Shown here piece after piece: positions 1 through 10,346 of a stretch of DNA of 64,000 nt. Positions within the stretch are counted from its first letter, which is position 1, and each line of letters begins with the position of its first letter. Both the position numbers and the translations under genes were made by a program. The DNA is from Apiosordaria backusii (taxonomy: Eukaryota; Ascomycota; Sordariomycetes; Sordariales; Lasiosphaeriaceae). The notes beneath the pieces were generated by a model that saw only the letters and a program-made list of their open reading frames with translations, had not been told where the DNA came from and ran no database searches. The stretch is from assembly GCA_030549205.1 (NCBI GenBank), contig JAUKTV010000003.1, positions 2,170,001 to 2,234,000 on the forward strand, in the 5' to 3' direction.

Positions 1-862
1 GCTGTAGGGACTCTGACGCCTTCCTGGAGAGCTGCTTGGCGAAATCCGAAGCGTACCACCACTCTAGGAATTTCAATGCAAAGATCGAGGTCGGTAACAC
101 CAACGACAACGAGCCAAGAACTTTCTGCCAGATGGACCGCGAGCGGGTGCCATCAACCGGCAACGCTTTCTCGAATTCTTCAATGGCTTTGTAGTCTGCT
201 GGTCCCATGCGGCGGATCCTCGTGCCGATCATCCATAAAAAGGGGGAGGAGTATTTTGTGTTGTCGAATAGGTAGGCTAGTGAGAAGCCGAGGATGGAAA
301 GGTGATACCCCATGTTGATTGTGGGGTAGACTTTTCGGAGGAAGATTTTGTAGTAGTATGCCAGCTTCTCTTTGAAGGGCGCATTGGGCGGTGGGGGGGC
401 GTTGTAGGCCGCGCCTAGGAGTCCTCGGGGAGCATCGACTTCGTGGGCTTCATCTAGTTTTCGCTTGAGGTAGGGGATGAAGACTATTACAAAGAGGTTT
501 TTGTAAATGTCTTTCGTGCGGAGGGCGAGGGCTTCGCGGACGATTTGGGGGGCGTGGGCGGAGGCGCGGGGGATCTCAAAGGTGAGTGCGCGCTCGCGTT
601 TGAGGCCGTAGAAGTTCTCTGTGAAGGAGCCGCCGCGGGTGAGGAGGTAGTGCCGCTCTATTACTAGAGATAATAGAGCGTAGAGCTCGTCGAATGAGTT
701 GAGCGCGCGGAGGAGGTGGCGCGGGTAGCGGTGGGTGAGAAGTGTCAGGAGGTAGCGGAGGGTTGGGGGGAGGAGGGAGTTGAGTTGTTGTTCGGAGAGG
801 AGCTCGAAGAGGGAGGGTTTGCCTTGGTCGAAGGAGCCGCGGAGGGCTGTGACGAACTCCAT
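1..862 (-). CDS. PEX12: Peroxisome assembly protein 12 (peroxin-12), 3' part missing
   Basis: Reading leftwards from the ATG at 862, an uninterrupted frame of about 287 codons runs off the window start. It begins MEFVTALRGSFDQGKPSLFE and contains the Pex2/Pex12 N-terminal signatures: the ERHYLL stretch, RGGSFTENFYGLKR around residues 77-90, and hydrophobic membrane segments further in (KNLFVIVFIPYLKRK; GYHLSILGFSLAYLFD). PEX12 is an integral peroxisomal membrane protein that, with PEX2 and PEX10, forms the RING ubiquitin-ligase complex recycling the PTS1 receptor PEX5. The C-terminal RING lies outside the window and cannot be checked. No intron is needed in the visible part. It diverges from the thioesterase gene that starts at 1388. 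The family assignment rests on pattern recognition of the N-terminal half. Confidence 0.88.
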   Translation of the reverse strand, partial: MEFVTALRGSFDQGKPSLFELLSEQQLNSLLPPTLRYLLTLLTHRYPRHLLRALNSFDELYALLSLVIERHYLLTRGGSFTENFYGLKRERALTFEIPRASAHAPQIVREALALRTKDIYKNLFVIVFIPYLKRKLDEAHEVDAPRGLLGAAYNAPPPPNAPFKEKLAYYYKIFLRKVYPTINMGYHLSILGFSLAYLFDNTKYSSPFLWMIGTRIRRMGPADYKAIEEFEKALPVDGTRSRSIWQKVLGSLSLVLPTSIFALKFLEWWYASDFAKQLSRKASESLQ

Positions 863-1387
863 ATCTGCTGTGTTTGCTGGGTTCAATTGACTGTGTTGAC
901 AAAAAGTCAATGAAGTGGTGATGGTTGGCGCATGTGGTTCAAATGTCTAAGGAAGTGAAGTGATGCGACGGATGCGATCACCGACAAGGGTCGTGCGGTT
1001 AGCTGTGGAAGCAGGGGTCTTGACGCGATTTGCCGAGGCATGTTTCCCCAGGCTCGGATTTCGCGGGCAGTTGGGGTAACCTCCACCTGGAAGCAGGGGC
1101 TAACATGGAATACGCGGGCGAATCCCATATCCTTTTAAGCCCCAGAGAGGCCGGGACGTTGCATGTGTTGGAGCTGTTGGTGCCTGTTCTTTATATCTAG
1201 GGACGGGGCCAGATTATTCGGAGGATTTTACTCAAAAGAGCCAATCTGTACTTCATTCGTAACTTCCATTCCCACTAGCTCTCCATTGGGTTTCAGTCAC
1301 TGGACAGTTGCAGTCAACTCTTATCATTCAGCCCTACAAAACCCTAACCCACCCCCTTATATCAACCTCTCCCTCCCAGTCAGCACC
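863..1387. promoter_or_regulatory. Divergent intergenic region PEX12 / thioesterase
   Basis: About 525 bp separate the two divergent start codons, so promoters and 5' leaders of both genes must lie here. A CT-rich stretch and a TATA-like element (cttatatcaacc, about 1362-1373) precede the thioesterase start. I see no further gene. The open frame upstream of 1388 from 1163 has no conserved sequence. Confidence 0.5.
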
Positions 1388-1970
1388 ATGGCCAAAGACA
1401 AATCCGGCGCATGGGAGCACTCCCAAGACTACCTCGCCCTAAAAGGCGAAGCCAGAGTCAAGGCTCTCATTGAAAACTTTTCCCAAAAAGCAGTCAACAA
1501 GGAAGACGAGGTACCTCACTCACACAACCCTAACCTTCACCATACCTACCTTACTAACACAAACACAGGAATGGACCAACTCCTTCTTCCCCCACCTCAA
1601 GCTCGTCTCCGCCTCCGACTCGCCCCCCCACCCAAAAGTCCTCTTCAGCTTCGTCGTCCAGCCCCAGCACTGCAACCGCCTCAACAACCTCCACGGAGGC
1701 TGCACAGCAACCCTCTTCGACTTTTGCACCTCGACCGCCACCGCCCTCGTCTCCAAGCCCGGGTTCTGGCAGTACCTGGGGGTTTCCAGAACCCTAAACA
1801 CGACGTACCTCCGTCCGGCGCCGTGCGGGATTGAGGTGCTCATCGAGTGTGAGATTGTGCAAATTGGGGCGAAGATGGCGACGTTGAGGGGGGTGATGAA
1901 GAGGAAGGAGGACGGGGTGGTGTTGGCGGTGTGTGAGCATGGGAAGGTTAATATTGATCCGAAGTTGTAG
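1388..1970 (+). CDS. Hotdog-fold acyl-CoA thioesterase family protein
   Basis: Two exons, 1388-1510 and 1569-1970, are joined by a 58-nt GT-AG intron in phase 0, giving 174 residues. The start has a good context (caccATGg) and an N-terminus MAKDKSGAWEHSQDYLAL. Exon 2 carries the hotdog thioesterase signature NNLHGGCTATLFD, in which the HGG turn and the following Asp are the conserved active-site elements of the PaaI/ACOT13-like 4HBT family. The C-terminus (KMATLRGVMKRKEDGVVLAVCEHGKVN) matches the closing beta strands of the fold. The likely activity is hydrolysis of an acyl-CoA thioester; the substrate cannot be read from sequence. Length is usual for single-domain members. The neighbour PEX12 is peroxisomal, but I see no clear PTS1 tripeptide (ends PKL; SKL-like only loosely), so peroxisomal location is speculative. 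Confidence 0.85.
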
Positions 1971-3458
1971 TAGTTGGCGAGAGACCATCTTGGGAAGGGG
2001 AGGGAGGATAGAATCCATCGGTTTGGGGGCCTGGGTTTGGGAGAGCAAAGCGGGCGGGGTGGGATAGACACTTGTTTTTGTTGCGGTTTTGTGAGATGAG
2101 GATAGCTGGATGCTTAGGTAGCTAGGTATATACCGACGTTTGATGTTTGGTGGCTTCCGGTTAGAGTATTATTTTTCGAAAGACTATTCAAGTTTCATCG
2201 ATTACTTCTATGGGCTCCGTTTTCTGTGAAGATGAGATCTTGAAGGAGGGGGCCCGTGTTTACCAGTGAAACTCACCAAAGGGTTGTCGAAGGGAAATGA
2301 GCCGGTCCTGACAGTGTAGTATTTTGGAACCAAGCTGATCGGAAAGAGAACTCATGTTCAGTCAATTCGGATGTGAGGTTCCAAGTTGACTAGATAGTTG
2401 TCACGGTTTAATCGATCGAATCTGGCACACACTTTCCTGGCTTCCGAATCTGAGTCTGGGGGTTGATGTCAACTACCTAGGTCAACTACGCTCCTGAGTC
2501 AAGTTCGATAAGATACCTAGAAAGACAGCTCTCTCCCAGTGTGTCACGACCAAAACAGTTGGTTGACCGCTCAGGGTCTGGGTCTCACCAAAGTTTTCCA
2601 GCATTCGAGAAACAAAAACCACCACTGGTAACTCTGGAATGTTCGCCTTCTAAGATTGTTAGCTGCCGCTTGACCTAGACTCCTGTCTCCAGCCCAGTTC
2701 ATCCGATTAGTTGGGTCAACTGTTGTCTAGTCGGTGTCATGTCGAGGAGGGAGGGGAATACAGAGGAGTCGTACCGGCGCGGCAGGCTCGGAACAAGAGG
2801 TTAGTAGGCAGGCGTTAAAACCAACAAACCAAAAGGTGTTCTAATGAAGTCGAATAGGCGTTCGATGAAACTGAATAGGTAGGCACTCGAATTAAATACG
2901 AATACGCGGTTCAATGGAATTGAGTAGGCCTTGGGAGCAAATCGTGTAGACATTCAACAAAAAGTCGAGACGTCCATACCTAATAGTTCCTACGAGTGTC
3001 AAGGAGCAGTTGACGGCATACCATCGATTTCAATAGGCGTTCGAATGAAATTATGTAGGTATTTAAAGCTAACCGAAACGTCTCTGTTTAGAGTTGCGAT
3101 GACTGTTAGGGGTATGTTGTAGGCATACTTGCCTGATGTGACATCTCGATAGCTCTAGAATCATAACTTGACTAGCATTCGAATATCATCGAGACGCCGA
3201 TATTTGGAGTTGCTAGGCCCATGAGAATATGTCAGCGCATAAATTGGATCATTAGACACGTCTCCATGTTTGCGACCGCGGCATGCAGAAAATACTGAAA
3301 TGTGTTCATTTTCTCTAACTCGCTGTTTTCCCCTGTGATACAGACAAAGAGCCACACCGAAACACGGAATACAATACATATATAACGCTCAAAAAGGAAA
3401 TGCTGTTTTGTTCAATAACCATATTTTGTCTGGCGTGAGGGCCGCGAAGGAGGGTCTA
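1971..3458. other. Gene-poor intergenic stretch with degenerate short repeats
   Basis: No convincing coding frame. Between about 2840 and 3060 a loosely repeated phrase resembling aataggcgttcgaatgaaatt recurs at least four times (near 2854, 2883-2930 and 3031) with substitutions, suggesting an old tandem array. Between 2340 and 2730 short gtcaact/agttgac phrases recur in both orientations. Neither set is regular enough to name. Confidence 0.4.
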
Positions 3459-3626
3459 GCGGAATATAGATCGTTCGATATGAAGCAGGATCCCTACTCT
3501 TCCAAGCAACGCCCCAATCGTCGCATGGTGGTTCTTCGTCTTGCGGAATATAGATCGTTCGATACGAAGCAGGATCCCTACTCTTCCAAGCAATGCCCCG
3601 ATCACTGCATGGTGGTTGTTTGTCAT
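3459..3626. repeat. 84-bp direct tandem duplication
   Basis: Units 3459-3542 and 3543-3626 abut exactly, both starting gcggaatatagatcg. Hand alignment shows about ten differences, most of them transitions, clustered in the second half of the unit. It lies between the thioesterase and the 3' end of BFR1 and encodes nothing recognisable. Confidence 0.85.
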
Positions 3627-4011
3627 TTGTGCCAGCCAATAAAATCCCCACCTCCCCTTGCTCGTCAGATTCAGCTATTCTCCTAGATGCTTGGCGTCCA
3701 TCACGCTGAAACTCCCCAGAAGCTGGGGGGTCGAACATGATGGCGTCCTCAACATCCGAAAAATCCTCTACAAGCCCTTTGTCAAGCCTGACCCGAGACC
3801 CAAACTGAATTTGATTGCGGTGATCCCCATGCCTGCCCAAAGACCCTCGTGCGTCGCTGCTCAGGTTGTCTGCTTCCTAAAGCTTGCTCTGCGCCACTTC
3901 CTCTTGCTCTTTCGGATCAGAGCTCTCGTCCAGGCCAGGAGTGGAAGACTGTCCACCCCGAAGATCTGGTTGGCCTCCCTCAGCAGAGGACTGGTCATCA
4001 CACGTGCCATC

Positions 4012-5702
4012 CTAAGCAGTGGTCTCGACCTCCTCAGCCTTGGCGGGCTCCTCGGCCTTCTTCTCGTCGAGAGTAACCTCCTCGACGGCCTTGGTGGTCT
4101 CAGCAACAGCCTTGTCCTCCTTGGCCTCTCCGTTGGAGGCGGTCTCGCCGCGCTCCTCAGCCTCGAGACGCTCAATCTCCTTCTTAGCCTTCTCGACATT
4201 CTATGATTTCAGTTAGTACAAATCATTTTAAACAACAGGAGTCGATAAATAGATAGAAAACGCACCTTCTTGGTCTCAGCCTCCTGGTTGGCCTTCCAGG
4301 TGTCAAGCTTGGCCTTGATCGCCTCAATAGCAGCGGGAACATCGGCAGCGCTCGAGGGGAGGCTGATGCCGAGAGTCTTGCAGTCGTCCATGACGGCAGG
4401 GGGCAGGTTGAATTTTCCGGACGGGGCGGCGCCCTCGGCCTTGCTCTTCTTACCCTTCTTGCCCTTCTTGGCAGCGGGAAGATAATCATCATCGCGGTCC
4501 TCCTTGCGCACAAGACGAACGCCCTTGAGGTCAGCGGCCTCGACCTTGCGGATGTCGGTGGCGCCCAGACCCTTGTTGGCAACAAGAGGAGCCTTTTCGA
4601 CAGTCTGGTGGGAGGGGTCGAAGAAGTGGAGGAGGCTGTTGGCGCGGCGAATCTCCTCGAGGAAAGCGGGCTCAGAAGCCTCAGCAAGCATCGCCTTAGC
4701 GCGCTCCATGCGCTTCTCCTTGGCATACTTCTCACGCTCAGCAGCGTCACGCTCAGCGCGCTTAGCTCTCTGCTCACGCTCATAGGCGGCGGCGGCCTTC
4801 TTCTGTGTGAAGTAGTCGTCTCTGAGAGCCTTGAGGGCATTCCACTTCTCGTCTTTCTCAGCCTTGAGCTTCGTGCGCTCATCCCTGAGCTTGCCAATGT
4901 TTTCACGGGCGGTGTTCTGCTCAGCCTTAATGACATCGAGCTCGGCCTGGAGGGTGTTGTACTCCTCGCTCAGCTTCTTAGCCTCGGGAGTATCCAAACT
5001 GTCTTTGATCTCCTTAATCTTGGCCTTGTTCTCATCGATCAGCTTTTGCTGCTGCTCGAAGCCGGCAAACAACTTCTTCTGCTTGCGAAGATTAGAAATC
5101 TCGTTGAGAGCCTTCTTCTCGTCAACGAGCTTCATCATGCCGGAGTTAACATCGCGCTCGAGACGAGAGATCTTCTCCTCAAGCTCCTCGACATTCTTGA
5201 AAGGCAGCTTGGCGCGATCAGCCTTGCTCTCGTTAATAATGCGCTTGACAGTCTCCTCATGACGTTTAATTTGGTCGAACTTGGAAGCACGGTCCTTCTT
5301 TCCGCCGCCCTGCTCTTCCTTGATCTCGTTGAGTCGCTTGATCAACTCCTGCCTGCGAATCTGGGTGGGATTCTGGGTCTCCTGGTCCTTCCTGGGGGCA
5401 GCGAGATCGATCTGGTTGTTGATGGCTTTCTGTGAACGAATTGGTCATTAGTATCTCCGATACTCGGTGTCACCCATATGAAACTAAAAGCAAACAACAG
5501 GCGGTTCGCAACGGCAGGCCGCATCTTGCACTAGGATTTAGACCGGGGGATGAGCTCAGCTTACAATCTTTTCCTGAACAGCCTTCAACTCCTTGTCAAG
5601 TTTGGCCTCCTGCTCCTGGAAAAGCGCTTGATCAGGCCTGCGGATTGGGCCTGCCGGGGCAGCAGCAGCAGCCGTCGTGGGAGAGGTGGATTCGGTAGCC
5701 AT
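4012..5702 (-). CDS. BFR1: Nuclear segregation protein Bfr1
   Basis: Three exons on the minus strand, 5702-5565, 5429-4266 and 4200-4012, with introns of 135 and 65 nt, both phase 0, give 496 residues. The start MATESTSPTTAAAAAPAG precedes a long, highly charged, almost continuous coiled coil (heptads of Glu/Lys/Ala, for example EELEEKISRLERDVNSG and LRDERTKLKAEKDEKWNALK). A basic patch (KKGKKGKKSKAE) and an acidic Ala/Glu-rich tail follow. Bfr1 is an mRNP-associated protein that binds polysomes and the endoplasmic reticulum and affects secretion and chromosome segregation in yeast. Length agrees with filamentous-fungal homologues. It is transcribed divergently from RPB5. The identification is by overall coiled-coil architecture and characteristic phrases rather than a catalytic motif. 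Confidence 0.85.
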
Positions 5703-6318
5703 TTCGAATAACCAGAGAGCGATACCAGGTAAGACGTTGGGTTGCAAACGAATGCAGAAAAAGGGACTACCCCGAGATCAATTGACGACCCTGAATCTGT
5801 ATGAGAAATGATCCGCGGGATAGAGTGATGTGTTCCGAAAGGAAGTGGAGGAAAAAGAGGAGAAACTTTCCGCAGCAGCCAGCGAACAGTGACAGCTGGT
5901 CTTCAATCACCACACGCCCTCTCCTGCCCAAAAAAAAATCCAAAAATTGGGAGCACCAGCGCTCTTCAGGCGCCCGGGCCAAGGGGCTCAGGGTGCAATT
6001 CACGGTGTTGATGATGGCCCGTGCGTCCGCTTCACCTGCCAATCCAACAGCTGCCAGCGGTCCACCCATTGTGGGGGAAGCGAACTTTCGACAGCCTCTT
6101 TGATAAGTTCACTCCCACATGCCTTGCGCTATCAGTTAGTAGATACACACCCCACTGGGTCAATTTTTCGGTTCACTTGTCTTGAGGTCAGCCTCGCAGA
6201 AGAGAAACCTTGAAGCTTTACCACCACCACCGAACCAGTCATCGCCGTCGCGCACCATCTCCTTCACCAGTACTCACTTTTCGACCACAGTTCCGATCGC
6301 GACAGATAATCAACCACA
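5703..6318. promoter_or_regulatory. Divergent promoter region BFR1 / RPB5
   Basis: 616 bp between the two start codons. It holds no gene I can support. Both products are constitutive growth proteins (mRNP/translation and RNA polymerase), so a shared promoter is a reasonable inference; I see no clear TATA box. Confidence 0.5.
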
Positions 6319-7170
6319 ATGGCCGACGACTTTGGCAGTGGCAACATCCACGACAAGGAGGTCTCGCGACTCTGGCGCGCATGGAGGACTATCCACGAGA
6401 TGGTCGCTGACCGGGTGGGTGACGCTGGCCTATCCAAACAAATAAATCCATCTATATACTAACTAACAAATCCCCAGGGCTACGAACTCGCCGAAGATGA
6501 AATCAAAATGTCCCTCGAGGCCTTCAAGCAAAAGTTCACCAACGGCGATGGCTCACCAAAGTACGTCCACTTCCATCCCCCCCCTCCCCATCCCATTATC
6601 TTTCTCCCCCTCCTCCCAACACTAACTCTGTCTCTCCCCAGCCGCTCAATCATGTCCTTCTCCGCCCGCCCCTCCACAACCATGATCAAAAAATTCACCC
6701 CCCCACCAACCCCCTCCAACCCCGACCCAGCCCCCGAATGCGGCACCATCTGGGTCGAGTTCTGCCCCGAAAAGTCCTCCATCGGCATCTCCGTCATGAA
6801 GAAATTCGTCGAGCACTGCTCCTCCAACGGCTACAAAGCCGGCATCCTCGTCACCGCCGTCGCGCTCTCGGCCCAAGCCCGCAAGGTCATGACCGTCACC
6901 TCCCAGTACACCCTCATCGAGTGCTTCTTGGAAGAGGACCTGCTCGTCAATATCACGCATCACGATCTTGTCCCCACGCATATTCTGTTGTCAAGGGAGG
7001 AGAAGATGGCGCTGCTGAAGCGGTACAGACTCAAAGAGACGCAGCTGCCGAGGATCCTGCAAAAGGATCCGATTGCGAGGTATTTGGGGTTGAAGAGGGG
7101 GCAGGTGGTCAAGATTGTGAGGATTAGTGAGACGGCGGGGAGGTATGCGAGTTATCGGTTGTGTGTTTAA
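6319..7170 (+). CDS. RPB5: DNA-directed RNA polymerases I, II and III subunit RPABC1 (Rpb5)
   Basis: Exons 6319-6414, 6478-6560 and 6642-7170 are joined by introns of 63 and 81 nt, the second splitting an AAC codon, giving 235 residues. The N-terminal jaw domain begins with EVSRLWRAWRTIHEMVADRGY, a classical Rpb5 start. The C-terminal assembly domain is nearly invariant in eukaryotes: HDLVPTHILLSREEK, LPRILQKDPIARYLGLKRG and the closing AGRYASYRLCV. The protein is shared by all three nuclear RNA polymerases and forms part of the lower jaw that contacts downstream DNA. It is slightly longer than yeast Rpb5 because of a Pro-rich insertion (TPPPTPSNPDPAPE), which is usual in filamentous fungi. 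It diverges from BFR1. Confidence 0.97.
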
Positions 7171-8612
7171 ACTTGGGGCAAGCAAGGGAAGGCGTCTGGC
7201 CGAGGAGACAAGGCGGAGAGGAAAGAGAGGGAAGAATTGAGGCAGGGGGCAAGCAAACTTGGGGTGGGGGAGTTTGTGTGGAATGCTCTCTCTCTTCGCA
7301 AAGTTATACACAACACACAACACCAAAAAGGACGTCTTAGCTTCATATATTTGGGGGTTGGCATGAAATTGGGTGGTTTTTGCTTTTTTTGCTGGCGTTT
7401 TTAAGGGGGGCAGAATGGGGTTTGGCTTTTGTAGACAAGTTGAGCATGTCATTTTTGGTTGTTGTCAGTAATGGCCGCAGTCATTCCATTCTGTAGATAA
7501 AGAGAGGATAATACTGGTCATGATTGTAAAACTGGCTTGTGTCATACTGACTGTGATTACTGTCTGTGAGTCTGCTGAACTGGGACTGTAAGAAGTACTG
7601 AATGGATGGATGGATGTCGCTAGCTCCAGAGAGCCCATAGTTGTGGCTAGAAAATTCAGGAAGTTTAGGTTAGGCTGCTCGATTTCACACGACTTTTGTT
7701 GCTCGGTATTATGACTAGGTTCGTTGCAGAGTTATTTAGCTGGTTCCCTAAATGGTGTCTTTTGGACAGGACAGTTTGTCTCGCAAAGCGTTGACGAACA
7801 AACGACGACTGGGCCTGCTGCTCTCGCTTCTCACATGCCCCGGCTACCTACTGTTCCCAATTTTGTTTTGCTTAATATACTGAGTGTACATAGTATGCAG
7901 GGACCTATTGTGTACATCACATCCACATGACAAGACAATCGAGACACCTAAGTCCCGTCATATAACCTGCCACCAGGCATCATTTTACTTCAGCATGTAT
8001 TATTATGTTATGTATGGTTGTTATCTTGGTTTTTCTTCTAAAAAAAAACCTTTCCTCATCATCAGCAAAGAACAAAAAACAGAAATGGGTATAATATTCA
8101 TTCATCACGAGTTTCCATCCGTCCATCCATCCCATCCCATTCCATTCCCCTTAATCTTCGCGCCTCATTTTCATTCCTGTAGATCCCCCCCCCCCCCTAA
8201 AATTCAAGAAGCAAAGAGAAATTCATGAGAACTCCCCCAAACCTTTACCGTCGTTTCTTCATCTCTGTGTAGTATATGGCATCTTTCTCCTTTTATGGGA
8301 TAAGATGTTTGGCGCGTATATGCCCCAGCGAGCATACGCTGTTCGTGTCCTAGTATTTGTGTTTCTCGTTGGATGGATGAATAGGTAATTATGGATGTCC
8401 GCTGTCCAAACGAACAAACGCCGCAACGCCCTCCTCCTTATAATGCGCAGCCCAGCCCGTAAAGAGGAAACGCCGTTGCCAATTATTATGGTAGCTCGTC
8501 CCCAGATGGCCCGCCAGTCCCTGGTGACAGTAGCGTGATATTACACGCCGCTTGTCAAGATGGTAGATAGTCTTGACAGGCAGCTCAAGCACGTGGAGGA
8601 AAATGTTTTGAA
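7171..8612. other. Intergenic region between RPB5 and the receptor gene
   Basis: Convergent 3' ends face each other here, so it should contain both 3' UTRs. It includes a poly-C run near 8185 and several ATGGATGG/CCATCCAT phrases (about 7600 and 8120). I see no gene. Confidence 0.4.
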
Positions 8613-10346
8613 TCATTTGCCACCTTTATGCTCCTCGTTGCCGTTGACCAAGCCGCCGGCATCCACCAACTCCGGTCCCGTTTTACCCGAAGAGGGCATG
8701 GAATATCCCGGTGTAGCGTTAGACCCTTCCTGCGTCGACTGTTCGATTGGCTCCAGACTTGGTGGTTTCGGCTTCGATTTTGGCTGTATCGACGTCAAGG
8801 GGCTCAGAAACCCTCCAAGATCTTGTAGCAGAGCTGCCGAGCCTCGTCGAAGACCGTTGCCGCTTGCTTGGACTGCCGGAGGCGGGAGCGTTGTCGTTGG
8901 GCCTACTGGAATATCTTTCGAGGACAAATAGCTGCCTCGTCGACTGGTGGGACCTAAATCATCGAGCAGACCGCCGTAGTCGAAGAACGAAACGCGTCGG
9001 GTTGCTGTCGAGTTGCTTCTGACTGATGGGACCGTGTCGCCCGAAATCAATGGGTCGTCACTCTGTGTTGCGCTGGCTCGGTTTGCCCCAGGGAACTGCC
9101 AAGAGGTCATGTCTTCGTGCAGCTTGGTGGTCACAATCGGCGCTGGTGTAAATACCGGGGTCTCGTTTTCTGTTGGCTGAGATTCTCGTAACTCGGGCTT
9201 GACGGCATATCCCATATCCCGTACCAAATCCTCGTCGCTTCCCCAATGTTTCAAAACGGTTGGCCGTCGGGATTCGGAGGCGGATGAACGGTCGACGGTG
9301 GATGCTACTGCAACCGAGTCGTATTTGTACTTTCTCTTCTTGACGCCTCTATCCCGGACAAAGGATCCAAGTACGAGGGCATTCGCTGCGGCCGTCGCAA
9401 AAAGAAGTTCGATCGAGGCGTAGAGAGATCGACTTTGTTGATTCCCCTGCTCGTTAATGATGTGTGGCACCCGATAGATGGTAACTCCAATGGGCGCGAG
9501 GCTCAGCGAAAACAGCATGACGAGCTGAACTTTTCTTTTCTTGCTCATGGTGCTCCGGACGATGATGGGCACAGGGCAAATGATCAACAACAAGTCTGTA
9601 AACACATTGCAGACTGCCATTGTCAAGAGTTGTGCATACCCCTGACGGCATTTTCCGCCGGGATCTGGGAGGACTTGCCAGTAGTGCGAAAAGGGCTGGC
9701 ATTCGACCAGGTCACTGATCACAACAGCGATGAACGTTGTAACTAGGACAGCGCGGATGAACCTCAACGAGAGCTCATACGACCGTTCCCAGGTAACATT
9801 GAGCCGTCTGAAAAACTCCAAGATAGCGTTTTTCAGCACCCACAATCTGTATGTAAAGTTAACGGTCAGCGGAACATTCCAACGTTGAAGCGAACAATGC
9901 GGGAATTGCTGGCATGGAAAGCCTCGTGGCACGTCGCTCAAACGGCGTGCACAAGAGACATTTCCACGCCACAAGGGACCACAACGAAAAATAGTAAGAC
10001 GTCACACATACGTTGCAGCGTACATCACCCGACTCAGCAAGACCAGTCCGCTGGCAATCTTCCTCTTATGCAACTCTTCGTCCGAAAGCCCAGCACCTGC
10101 CAGTTGCACGTTATTGGTTCCGAAAAGCAGAATGACATGGACGCATCCCATTCGCAGAAACAACGGCACCAGAGCCAAAGCTGCCATCTTATCTTCCCGG
10201 AAAAGCCTTTCAGTTCGCACGAGCCTGCCGAATATTCGCAGAAGGACGATGACGGCGCAGAACATGGTGATCCACCAGCACACCAGGAGGGTTGGCTTGT
10301 CATTGCTGAATGGGCGCAGCGGCGGGGGATCCGTGTAGAGGGCCAT
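8613..10346 (-). CDS. Pth11-like seven-transmembrane protein (fungal rhodopsin domain)
   Basis: Two exons, 10346-10012 and 9846-8613, with a 165-nt intron splitting an ACA codon, give 522 residues. About seven hydrophobic helices fill residues 15-300, starting with LLVCWWITMFCAVIVLLRIFG. The family hallmarks are visible: the DLVECQPFSHYW stretch after a helix, a Gly-Lys-Cys turn, and CNVFTDLLLIICPVPIIV in the sixth helix region. A cytoplasmic tail of about 220 residues is rich in Ser, Pro and Arg, with possible basophilic kinase sites (RRVSFFD, RRGSYL). Proteins of this family include the plant-surface sensor Pth11 of Magnaporthe, but most have no known ligand. The CFEM domain found in some members is absent. 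The N-terminus is short, so an upstream exon cannot be excluded. Confidence 0.8.

Noticed and set aside
4608..5435. 275-codon open frame on the plus strand opposite BFR1
   Set aside because: It is Leu/Ser-rich complement of a Glu/Lys-rich coiled coil; BFR1 on the other strand has the family sequence and introns.
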